A stretch of DNA of 64,000 nt from Leptidea sinapis (taxonomy: Eukaryota > Arthropoda > Insecta > Lepidoptera > Pieridae). The stretch covers positions 5,518,001 through 5,582,000 of the forward strand of contig NC_066296.1 of the NCBI RefSeq assembly GCF_905404315.1. The letters are read 5' to 3'. Below are positions 23,527 to 31,489 of this stretch, in pieces (the stretch's first letter is position 1; the number at the start of each line of letters is the position of its first letter). A program made the translations under genes and the position numbers. Under the pieces are notes generated by a model. It was not told the DNA's origin, did no database searches, and saw nothing but the letters and a program-made list of their open reading frames with translations.

Positions 23527-23849
23527 TGCATAGACGTTTAAAGACGCATAAAGATTTGTTAATTGCTCTACATAAACTGAAGCCAAAATATCAAAAAGCT
23601 TTATTAAAATCATGTAACAAAACAGAAATAAATTACATTTGTGAATGTATTCATAACGTACTGCGGGGTAACGTTGAATTGGCCGAGAAAGAAAAATCTA
23701 AATTAAAGAAATATAAAAATATTCTTCGAAAATTGGTAAGAAAAGGTACGAATAAAATTAGAAAAAATATAATTGTACAAAAAGGAGGTTCATTTCTACC
23801 GATAATATTGGGTTCTATTCTAAGTGGGTTGATTAATTCATTTATTTAA
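23523..23849 (+). CDS. Small basic protein with hydrophobic C-terminal helix
   Basis: 108 residues, starting in the ATGA overlap with the ATPase stop (a second ATG follows immediately). The first 80 residues are lysine/arginine-rich and probably helical. The last approximately 20 residues (from KGGSFLPIILGS) form a glycine-led hydrophobic segment. Similar small proteins occur in Polintons and adintoviruses, where a minor virion or core role like adenovirus pX has been proposed. Here the function is inference from size, charge and position among the structural genes. Confidence 0.85.
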   Translation: MMHRRLKTHKDLLIALHKLKPKYQKALLKSCNKTEINYICECIHNVLRGNVELAEKEKSKLKKYKNILRKLVRKGTNKIRKNIIVQKGGSFLPIILGSILSGLINSFI

Positions 23850-23853
23850 GAAA

Positions 23854-24636
23854 ATGGATAATGCTAAAAAAATGTTACTTATTGAACCATCATTATTGGA
23901 GAAGTTAAAACAACCCAAAGAAAATGATACGCCAAGATCTCGATTAGATACTGATATGCAAAATATCTTAAGCAGTGACATAGAAGATCGAAAGAAATGT
24001 ATTTTATATTTGCAAACCCTTCAAAGATATCTAAACTTCGTCAAAGAGGATCGACAACCATACCACATACCACTTATAAATGATAATGATTCATATATTG
24101 GTTTTAATCAAAGTCATAATGAAATCGATACTGATTATATAAATCATGATGTGAATAAAATAAATGTAGTTCCTTCTCAAACATCAGTGGAGGTTAACAA
24201 AAATATTGGAGAAATATACACGAGCTCTGAAATACTGAAACTAATACCGAAAACATATGCTAAAAAAGGTGAACTTTTACTAAATTTGATTTCCTTGAAT
24301 AAAAATAAAATAAGCTGGGATGAATCTGGTACCGTGATTATAGATAATGAAAAAATACCTGGGAGTAATATTGTGGACTTGGTGAGTGATTCCTTGAGAG
24401 CTCTTCAGAAAAGTGAACCTATAGGTTGGGAAAAATTCGCAACAACTTTAAAGGAAATAAAAGTACCACTCACTTATATCGGGAACCCAAAGCGATTGGA
24501 TTTTATAAACCATTTGCAATTAAAAGAGGTTGAAGCTAAATCAGTACCTGACGAAGAATTTTCTACACCAACAAGTAATAAGTACACAGGGAAACTAAAA
24601 AAAAGATCGGACTGGGAAAAATGGACCCCATATTAG
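23854..24636 (+). CDS. Conserved Polinton protein, function unknown
   Basis: 260 residues, mostly polar and helical. The block around residues 125-220 (KLIPKTYAKKGELLLNLI, then GTVIIDNEKIPGSNIVDLV and VPLTYIGNPKR) looks like a compact folded domain that I associate with Polinton/adintovirus ORFs from other arthropods. I know no assigned function. Residues 30-115 are low in hydrophobics and asparagine/aspartate-rich, suggesting a flexible linker. It starts 4 bases after the previous stop, and its last 16 bases overlap the integrase start in another frame. A virion or assembly role is possible. Confidence 0.88.
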   Translation: MDNAKKMLLIEPSLLEKLKQPKENDTPRSRLDTDMQNILSSDIEDRKKCILYLQTLQRYLNFVKEDRQPYHIPLINDNDSYIGFNQSHNEIDTDYINHDVNKINVVPSQTSVEVNKNIGEIYTSSEILKLIPKTYAKKGELLLNLISLNKNKISWDESGTVIIDNEKIPGSNIVDLVSDSLRALQKSEPIGWEKFATTLKEIKVPLTYIGNPKRLDFINHLQLKEVEAKSVPDEEFSTPTSNKYTGKLKKRSDWEKWTPY

Positions 24637-25712
24637 AAATAAATAAAATTTATTATGATGCATCACATCCTGCTGGCTACAGCACTATTGATAAATTGTC
24701 AAAAGCAATGAAGGGTAAAATGGACAGAAATAGTGTCTTAAAGTGGTTACAATCACAAGAAACATATACATTACATAAACCTGTTCAAAGAAAATTTCCT
24801 CGTAACAGATATATTTTGTCTAATATTAATGAGTTATGGCAGGCCGATTTAAGTGATATGAGATCTTATTCTGAATATAATGATGGTTTCAAATACATAC
24901 TTTGTGTTATTGATGTCTTTAGTAAATATGCGTATGTTCGAGCAATGAAAAAGAAAAACTCTGAAACAGTTAAGGAATGCTTTGAAAGTATTTTTGCTGA
25001 AGCTAATACTACACCTACACATATACAGTCTGACAAAGGAACTGAATTTGTTTCCAAATATGTACAAAAATATTTTAAATTAAAAAACATAAATTATTAT
25101 ACAACCAATAATCCAGATATTAAAGCAAGTATTGTCGAAAGATTTCAGAGAACTCTTAAAACGAAAATGTGGCGCTATTTTACACACAAAAATACTCATA
25201 AATACATTGATGTTTTACAAGATCTAGTGCATTCATATAATCATAGTTTTCATTCTAGTATAAAAATGTGTCCATGTGATGTTAATAATACAAATATAAT
25301 GAGTGTATGGCGAAATTTATATGATAGAGAAAGTAAGATAAAAACATCAATTAGTATGGTGAATCCAAGAATTCACGTTGGAGATTATGTTAGAATAACA
25401 AAACATAAACATATTTTCCAAAAAGGATATGAATCAAATTGGAGTGACGAAATATTCATCGTATCTACCATAATACACCGATCTCCGTTTGTAGTATTTA
25501 CTTTAAAGGATTTAGAAGGCGAAGAGATAGTTGGTACTTTTTATGAAAAAGAGTTACAAAGAATCATATTCGACCCCACTACTAAATACAAAATAGATAA
25601 AATAATACGCTCTCGATATACCGGTAACAGAAAAGAATTGTTGGTGAAGTGGAGAGGTTATCCAAATAAATTTAATAGCTGGATATTAGCTTCTACTTTG
25701 AAAAAAATATGA
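24621..25712 (+). CDS. INT: Retroviral-type integrase with chromodomain
   Basis: 363 residues. Inserts element DNA into host chromosomes, producing the 6-bp duplication seen here. An N-terminal helical region is followed by the rve core with D76 (WQADLS), D138 (QSDKGTE) and E173 (VERFQRT), a complete D,D-35-E triad. Residues about 320-363 (YKIDKIIRS, then LLVKWRGYPNKFNSWI) form a chromodomain, which by family knowledge can bind histone tails and bias target choice. The start overlaps the upstream gene by 16 bases, and its TGA overlaps the minor capsid ATG (25709-25712). Confidence 0.96.
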   Translation: MDPILEINKIYYDASHPAGYSTIDKLSKAMKGKMDRNSVLKWLQSQETYTLHKPVQRKFPRNRYILSNINELWQADLSDMRSYSEYNDGFKYILCVIDVFSKYAYVRAMKKKNSETVKECFESIFAEANTTPTHIQSDKGTEFVSKYVQKYFKLKNINYYTTNNPDIKASIVERFQRTLKTKMWRYFTHKNTHKYIDVLQDLVHSYNHSFHSSIKMCPCDVNNTNIMSVWRNLYDRESKIKTSISMVNPRIHVGDYVRITKHKHIFQKGYESNWSDEIFIVSTIIHRSPFVVFTLKDLEGEEIVGTFYEKELQRIIFDPTTKYKIDKIIRSRYTGNRKELLVKWRGYPNKFNSWILASTLKKI

Positions 25713-26473
25713 ATAAAGATAGTTTTTATTTAACTTTACTAAGCAATAGTTCTATGGATTATTTTCCTGATAATACAACAACATTATTTTCTACGAAACT
25801 GCCAAAACCAACAATACTAGAAGGTGAATGGAGGGTTGGAGTAGTAGAATTTCAGTACCCATGCACTATGTTCACCGTTCAAGAACATGAAAACATTATT
25901 TATATAACAAAGTTGATGCAAGTACCCAATGAAAGTAAACCGTCATATGTTTATTACAAGACACATATTCCAGCCACAAATTACGATAACATAAATCATA
26001 TTTTGATGGCACTGAATAACACTCGAGAAAAAATTAAATTTAAGTGCGATGAGGTTTCAAGGATTGTAGTTGCTACAATAACGGATGAATCCATAAAATC
26101 TGTAACTCTATCACCTAAATTATGTCTTCAACTAGGGTTCGAACCAAACAGGAACCTCGTTGAAAAAAATTTTGGAAAGTGTCCAGCTAATTTGCATTTG
26201 GGTTTACCGTCTCAATTATTTGTTTATTGTGACATAGTGGAGCCTCAAATCGTTGGAGATGTTATGACACCCCTTTTACGAATAATACCATTGGATCCCT
26301 CAAAATACATATATGGAGCGTACAAAATGCACGTTTTCTCTCCTCCCCATTACCTACCTGTGATGCGTAGAGAATTTGATACAATCGAAATAGATATAAG
26401 AACAAGCACCGGTCAAAAGATACCATTCCAATTTGGAACAGTGTGCATTAAACTCCACTTTCAAAAATTATAA
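25709..26473 (+). CDS. mCP: Minor capsid protein (penton-like single jelly roll)
   Basis: 254 residues. By Polinton family knowledge it forms the pentameric vertices of the predicted icosahedral virion. The opening (DSFYLTLLSNSS, then FSTKLPKPTILEGEWRVGVV) is the pattern typical of Polinton minor capsid proteins. The rest alternates strands and loops, as a jelly roll would. No signal peptide or membrane segment. The start lies in the integrase stop (ATGA), and its TAA shares one base with the next ATG (TAATG at 26471-26475). Confidence 0.92.
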   Translation: MNKDSFYLTLLSNSSMDYFPDNTTTLFSTKLPKPTILEGEWRVGVVEFQYPCTMFTVQEHENIIYITKLMQVPNESKPSYVYYKTHIPATNYDNINHILMALNNTREKIKFKCDEVSRIVVATITDESIKSVTLSPKLCLQLGFEPNRNLVEKNFGKCPANLHLGLPSQLFVYCDIVEPQIVGDVMTPLLRIIPLDPSKYIYGAYKMHVFSPPHYLPVMRREFDTIEIDIRTSTGQKIPFQFGTVCIKLHFQKL

Positions 26474-26931
26474 TGTACGGCAAACGTGATAATATTTCAT
26501 GTCCATATGAACACTATTATACTCACCAGGCCGGATCGGGTATCGGAGTTATTTATAAAGGAGCACCGTATCAAAGAGGTCATGGAATCGGAAGTTTTCT
26601 TGGGGGGCTGTTTAGATCTATTTTACCACTACTGTCTAGTGGTGTTCGAACTATTGGTAAAGAAGCATTAAGTACCGGTGTAGGTATATTATCAGATATG
26701 GTTAATGCACGCCCCATGGAAGATTCAATAAAAACTCGTCTAAAAGAAGTCAGCTCAAATTTGAAACGAAAAGCCGATGCTAAAATAGATAATATCAACA
26801 TGTTTGGATCTGGGTATATAACAAAACGAAAACGTCGTTCTGCGATCATTCCATCATTGACTGCGAAAGCGAAAGCTATTAAGAAATTAAAATTGAATCA
26901 AAAACAAATCAAAGATATATTTACTGATTAA
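26473..26931 (+). CDS. Glycine-rich minor virion protein candidate
   Basis: 152 residues. Residues about 22-60 are glycine-rich and amphipathic (YKGAPYQRGHGIGSFLGGLF, then RSILPLL), followed by a helical stretch and a basic tail with KRKRR near 115-120, a possible nuclear signal or DNA-contact patch. Polintons and adintoviruses often carry such a protein beside the capsid genes, and comparison with adenovirus pVI/pX-type internal proteins has been made. A membrane-active or core role is inference. The start codon shares a base with the previous stop, and the stop lies 2 bases before the major capsid ATG. Confidence 0.85.
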   Translation: MYGKRDNISCPYEHYYTHQAGSGIGVIYKGAPYQRGHGIGSFLGGLFRSILPLLSSGVRTIGKEALSTGVGILSDMVNARPMEDSIKTRLKEVSSNLKRKADAKIDNINMFGSGYITKRKRRSAIIPSLTAKAKAIKKLKLNQKQIKDIFTD

Positions 26932-26933
26932 AT

Positions 26934-28247
26934 ATGTCATTTTTACATAGTCAGTCTTGTGAATGCATTAAGTCCGAATTGGATTTATTTGCATTACCAT
27001 CAACTCAAACTAGCATTGAAAGTGGACTATGGATTCATTATAAGCCCATTTCATCACTTGCTGATGATGGACCAATAGAATTTCAAGTACCTGGGGCAGG
27101 TGATGACTATGTGGATTTATCCCATACTTTACTCCATATAAAAGCTAAAGTTTTGAATCAAGATTATACAAAACTGACAGTACCGACAGTTGTGGCCCCA
27201 GTTAATAATTGGTTACATACACTTTTCAGTCAACTTGATGTATATTTAAATCAAAAACTTGTATCGCCACCGAATAATACATATGCATATCGAGCTTATA
27301 TTGAAACTCTATTGAATTATGCACCTGCTGCAAAAGAATCTCATCTCACTTGTGGTCTATGGTATGAAGATTCAGCTGGAAAAATGGATGCAACTGATGA
27401 ACAAAATAAAGGATTTATTAAAAGACAAGAATTGGCTAGTGAAAGCAAAGAAATAGAAATGATAGGACATTTACATGGAGATTTATTCAATCAAGAAAAA
27501 TTTTTGATTAATGGCGTTGACATGTGCGTAAAGTTAGTTCGTTCTAGAGAAAATTTCAATCTCATGGCTTCATCAACTGACCATAAATTTAAAGTGTCTA
27601 TTACAGATGCAACTCTTATTATTCGAAGAGCACGAATCAACCCAACTGTGCTACTTGCACATCAAAAAGTTTTATCATCTACTACAGCAAAATATCCAAT
27701 CACGCGAGCAGAAGTCAAAGTTTTAACTATACCATCAGGCATTCAGGGGAAAACCCTTGATAACATATTCCTTGGTCAAATACCCAAAAGGTGTATAGTC
27801 GGTTTTGTGAATAATGCATCCTTTAATGGTAGTCTCACAAAAAACCCATTCAATTTCGAAAATTATGATATTAATACATTTTGTTTATACATAGATGGAC
27901 AACAGATACCTTCAAAAGCCTTACAGCCATCGTTTGACAATAATATTTTTACTACGGTCTATCATACGTTATTCTCAGGAACAGGTATACATTTCCTAAA
28001 TGAAGGCAATGGAGTATCAAGAGAGCAATATGCCAAAGGGTTTTGCTTGCTAGCCTTCGACTTAACACCCGATTTATCAGCAAATTCTTCAAGTCATTGG
28101 AATCTTATAAAACATGGTAGTGTAAGATTAGAAGTTCGTTTTGAATCAGCTCTTACACAAACAATTAACTGTATTGTTTATGCGGAATTCGATAATGTTA
28201 TTGAAATTGATAAAAATCGTAATATTTCTGTAGATTACAGCAGTTAG
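26934..28247 (+). CDS. MCP: Major capsid protein (double jelly roll)
   Basis: 437 residues. By family knowledge, trimers build the facets of the predicted virion. The N-terminal half (SGLWIHYKPISSLADDGPIE, then DDYVDLSHTLLHIKAKVL) and the segment LFSQLDVYLNQKLVSPPNNTY are characteristic of Polinton major capsid proteins. Length is within the family range (about 400-600). It ends the seven-gene block, and an AATAAA at 28333-28338 could end the transcript. The frame is fully open. Confidence 0.95.
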   Translation: MSFLHSQSCECIKSELDLFALPSTQTSIESGLWIHYKPISSLADDGPIEFQVPGAGDDYVDLSHTLLHIKAKVLNQDYTKLTVPTVVAPVNNWLHTLFSQLDVYLNQKLVSPPNNTYAYRAYIETLLNYAPAAKESHLTCGLWYEDSAGKMDATDEQNKGFIKRQELASESKEIEMIGHLHGDLFNQEKFLINGVDMCVKLVRSRENFNLMASSTDHKFKVSITDATLIIRRARINPTVLLAHQKVLSSTTAKYPITRAEVKVLTIPSGIQGKTLDNIFLGQIPKRCIVGFVNNASFNGSLTKNPFNFENYDINTFCLYIDGQQIPSKALQPSFDNNIFTTVYHTLFSGTGIHFLNEGNGVSREQYAKGFCLLAFDLTPDLSANSSSHWNLIKHGSVRLEVRFESALTQTINCIVYAEFDNVIEIDKNRNISVDYSS

Positions 28248-28711
28248 AATATAATAATTAATGTTTGAATCGTTTGTATCCTTGTGTATTTTTTATGTTG
28301 ATTAAATACTAGATTACCTTATAAATTTATATAATAAAAATATGTATATAAAATGATATTTTGTTTTATTATGGTGAAACATAATGGCACTTAAATGATA
28401 AGTTCAATTATTGATAGTTTAATGGAGTCAACATTTCCAGATTGTACTAATGACTACGTAAGTATGTAGGTACAAAGTTCGTTTTCAATCAGCTTTTATA
28501 TTATAATAAAATTGATGAAAATATAATTTCATCAAATGTTCATAGATTTATATTTGAATCGCTTGTAATGATATTTTGTTTTATTGTAACCATATAAGTT
28601 TTAAATACATGAATAAGATACATTAAAGCCTTATTTATTGAGTGCTTATGTTATTATGATCCACATAACTATTCAATCATCGCAACTGACAAGACCCTGT
28701 TCTCAACTAAT
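28248..28711. other. 3' gap of MCP and inner part of the right TIR
   Basis: Contains the probable poly(A) signal for the capsid block at 28333-28338, the inner TIR boundary at 28375 and the leader of the right protease copy. No other ORF is supported. Confidence 0.6.
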
Positions 28712-29158
28712 ATGAATACAATCGAGATACAGAATTATTTGAACAAAATCGAACCCAGTATTAAAAATAATGTTTACGCGGCAAACCGATTGCCGATATA
28801 TGTTGTAACGCCCTGTTATATTGTCAGCAATTTAGATAGTGATAATAAGCCAGGCACTCACTGGGTTGCAATACACATTGATGAGCAGGGTATTGGACAA
28901 TACTTCGATTCATATGGTCGTCCACCTCAGGGATTCCAGCTGATGTTTTTACAAAGGAATTGCAGAATGTATAACTACAATACTGCAAGAGTACAGAATG
29001 AATATACCGCAGTGTGTGGCGAGTACTGCATAATGTATCTATACTTTAAGTTTAATAAGAAGAGTTTGAATGATTTCATCAAATATTTTGAAAATGATAC
29101 AATCTGCAATGATGTTTTATTATATACTTTATTTAAATCATGTTTTAAAAATAAATAA
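28712..29158 (+). CDS. PRO: Polinton adenain-like cysteine protease, right TIR copy
   Basis: 148 residues with a protein sequence identical to the copy at 17216-17662, and the same catalytic candidates (H50, D66, Q95, C102). It is the only copy on the same strand as the capsid genes, lying 464 bases after the major capsid stop, so it could be transcribed with or after them. Identity between copies is expected if the TIRs are homogenised during replication. Confidence 0.93.
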   Translation: MNTIEIQNYLNKIEPSIKNNVYAANRLPIYVVTPCYIVSNLDSDNKPGTHWVAIHIDEQGIGQYFDSYGRPPQGFQLMFLQRNCRMYNYNTARVQNEYTAVCGEYCIMYLYFKFNKKSLNDFIKYFENDTICNDVLLYTLFKSCFKNK

Positions 29159-29460
29159 TAAATACAGAAACTGTCTTTTTAATCGTAGTAACGAATGTGA
29201 TAGAGGTAATTAGTAAATTACCTGTATCACGTTCATGGAAATTTAGACATTGAGTCGCTCACCAATCATTAGCTAAATGACCAGTGATTATTAATGATTA
29301 TGGATCTGTTTAATTTAAAAAGCTAACTTTGAAACTATAAGAGATATCGAAAAACGGATCAGCGCAATCGCTCGGAAATACATCAAAACCCCCAGTTTGA
29401 CACCAAACTTCTTTTTTTTTTTTTTTAGTAGGCATCACGAGCAAGTGAGCCAGAATCGAG

Positions 29461-29518
29461 GAGCCAGAACCGGCGAATCCCTACTACTGTGAGCCAGAAC
29501 CGGCGAATCCCTACTACT
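29461..29518. repeat. Terminal 28-bp direct repeat doublet, right end
   Basis: Two perfect 28-bp units separated by gt. The left end has the same units directly abutted. Confidence 0.95.
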
Positions 29519-29524
29519 TACTCC
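29519..29524. repeat. Polinton target-site duplication, right (tactcc)
   Basis: Perfect match to 16853-16858. Confidence 0.95.
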
Positions 29525-29778
29525 CATAGATAAATGGTGTACGTGACTGTTGGTGGATAGTTCAAATAAACAAGTTATAATTAAGTTACCATATTACTTA
29601 ACCGTTGCATTTGTTTATTTATAAGGTCAATGTGACGGTCAAATTATTAAAACTGTTTTGATCGAGAACTAACGGTATTACGCTATTTTATAATTAATGA
29701 CTATTGGTAACAATTGTAACCATTTTTGTTTAATGGAAGACCATTATGAAAGACAAATGCACTGACCTCTACTATATA

Positions 29779-30123
29779 CCACTGGACTGGCGGTCAAAGT
29801 GCTGTTGTCCATGTAGCGTGAGTCTGCGGTACTAAAACTAGTGATGACAACCTCAGCAAACATCGATAGATGGTGGGAAACTATTTACAAAAAAAATTGT
29901 ATACTTTATTACGTTGATTCTTGAAGTATACTTCACTTATATTTATTAATAACACGGAAAATGAACGAAATTAATTAAAAATGCAAAAATACTTCAGAGT
30001 ATTGTACGTTCCTTCGCAGCCATTTGTATTATACGTCAAAATTAGTTCTTTGGATGCTCGCGAGTGGCGCTACAAATAGGCACAAAAAAATCTGTTAAAC
30101 ATATGGAACAGCCTGTCCAGTGG
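29779..30123. mobile_element. MITE with ccactggac termini
   Basis: 345 bp, no ORF. The ends are ccactggactgg and the near-inverted cctgtccagtgg. A 365-bp relative at 56276-56640 has 11-bp perfect ends and a matching interior (actaaaactagtgatga, gctcgcgagtggcgct). A non-autonomous DNA transposon; the superfamily is not evident. Confidence 0.8.
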
Positions 30124-30588
30124 AGGATACCGGTCACCTGATTACAAGTCATAAAAGCGTTGCTCATCTTATAAAGCGACGAATAAAAGTACATAATATG
30201 AATTCGAAAACCGAAAACATATTGTTACGTGTCGGGCGAGGCGAACGTTCTAAATTTAATATTATATTATTGAAGTGAAACTTCTTTGCGCGCGTGAGGT
30301 TAAAATTTTTATATTGTCTATGGTGAATTCGTGAGACATAATATTATACATAAGTATAAACGAATGAATACTTTGCTCTTTGATTTTTTTCAGATAGCAT
30401 TGTCAATTGAAATTTACGATAATAATAACGGTTTAATTTGCATTTAAATCTGTTATTATGATAATTATAACTATATAATAATTATAAAAACATTGAGGAT
30501 AGTTTGAAGCGTAACTTTTGTGTGGAGGTGTGTATCTTTTTTTTATTACACGCTTTTTGTTAGCTTGTCCTGTATATATCGTATATGT
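30124..30588. other. Gene-free DNA
   Basis: AT-rich with no coding or repeat signal that I can define. Confidence 0.4.
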
Positions 30589-30641
30589 AAAATCGTGTCT
30601 GAAGATTTTGTTATGTGTACAAAATCTTCAGACACGATTTT
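30589..30641. repeat. Perfect 23-bp hairpin with 7-base loop
   Basis: Arms 30589-30611 and 30619-30641 are exact reverse complements (core cgtgtctgaagattttgt) around tatgtgt. There is no recognisable gene or terminator context. Confidence 0.92.
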
Positions 30642-30681
30642 TGCCCGCTTTAAGATATCGGAAACTTTACACAACATACAC

Positions 30682-31052
30682 ACCAGTGGGAGGCTCCTTT
30701 GCACAGGATGCCGGCTAGATTATGGGTAACACAACGGCGCCTATTTCTGCCGTGAGGCAGTATTGTGTAAGCATTGCTGTGTTTCGGTCTGAAGGGCGCC
30801 GTAGCTCACTAGCTACGGCGCCAGTAACACAGTAATTAAACACAGTAATTTCACAAAATTACTGGGCAAATGAGACTTAACATCTTAATATGTCTCAAGG
30901 TGACGAGCGCAGTTGTAGTGCCGCTCATAATTTTCAGAGTTTTTCAAGAATCCTAAGCGGCACTGCATTGTAATGGGCAGAGCGTATCAATGACCTTAGC
31001 TAAACGTCCTGTTCGTCTCGTCCCTTATTTTCATAAAAAAAAAAACATAATT
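30682..31052 (+). repeat. SINE-like family A copy with internal inverted insertion
   Basis: A near full-length copy from caccagtgggaggctccttt to cttattttcataaaaaaaa. After gcgccgtagct it carries an extra approximately 45 bases containing cactagctacggcgcc and cagtaatttcac, the reverse complements of the family's own adjacent sequence. This creates a 12-bp perfect hairpin (30795-30806 with 30811-30822). Confidence 0.88.
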
Positions 31053-31489
31053 TAAACAATCTATCCTACTTTTATTAGCTTGTTGTATGTCTGTTAGTTT
31101 GTAACTGAATCTTAAAACGTGATTTTTACTCCAACAAAACTTGGGATTTATTTGAAACTTTACTCACTGGTTAAAAACTGATATATAATATATAATATTA
31201 TGATGCCGCAGTCGCTCGTAGTACCGCTTCGCTGGGGCGTATATTTGAGCGAAGCGAGGAAAACCAAGTCTGTGTACAAAAAGAAAACAAAATTAATCAA
31301 ACATGATTTGATCAATCGGCTCAATTTTTAAATAAATATAGATAGCGCGTGCTTATTTAGAATAATTTGTAAATCATGTTTGTTTTTAATTATAATAATT
31401 GAATCAAGTCAAAATACTGTTTCAATAGTAACCTAGAAAATTTCGAAAGCTTTCTATGAGTCCAGAAATGGCCGAGCAACAATTTTACA

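Larger units (their letters stand above)
16859..29518. mobile_element. Complete Polinton/Maverick element (adintovirus-like)
   Basis: This 12,660-bp element has 6-bp target duplications, 1.14-kb TIRs starting AGTAGTAG, and a full set of Polinton hallmark genes: protein-primed DNA polymerase B, retroviral-type integrase, FtsK/A32-type ATPase, adenain-like protease, and minor and major capsid proteins. All large ORFs are open with no internal stop or frameshift. The gene order left to right is protease (minus), small spliced unknown, POLB, ATPase, small basic protein, 260-residue unknown, integrase, minor capsid, glycine-rich minor virion candidate, major capsid, protease (plus). No envelope-fusion-like ORF is present. 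Intact genes and near-identical TIRs imply recent insertion and possibly a functional element; activity itself is inferred, not shown. Confidence 0.97.
28375..29518 (-). repeat. Polinton right terminal inverted repeat (1,144 bp)
   Basis: Inverted copy of 16859-17999. The outer end has two 28-bp units (29461-29488 and 29491-29518) separated by gt, which the left end lacks. The homopolymer is 15 bases here and 14 on the left. Contains the complete second protease gene. Confidence 0.95.

Noticed and set aside
19469..25090. Minus-strand and off-frame ORFs inside POLB and integrase (for example 19469-19663, 21778-21975, 24849-25090)
   Set aside because: They lie entirely opposite or out of frame to strongly supported genes and have no motif.
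26486..26849. Two ORFs overlapping the 152-residue Polinton gene (26486-26671 plus; 26580-26849 minus)
   Set aside because: Shadows of the supported frame, with no start context or domain.
16859..29518. Envelope/fusion protein gene in the Polinton, as some insect elements carry
   Set aside because: No ORF with signal peptide and transmembrane anchor is present in the element.
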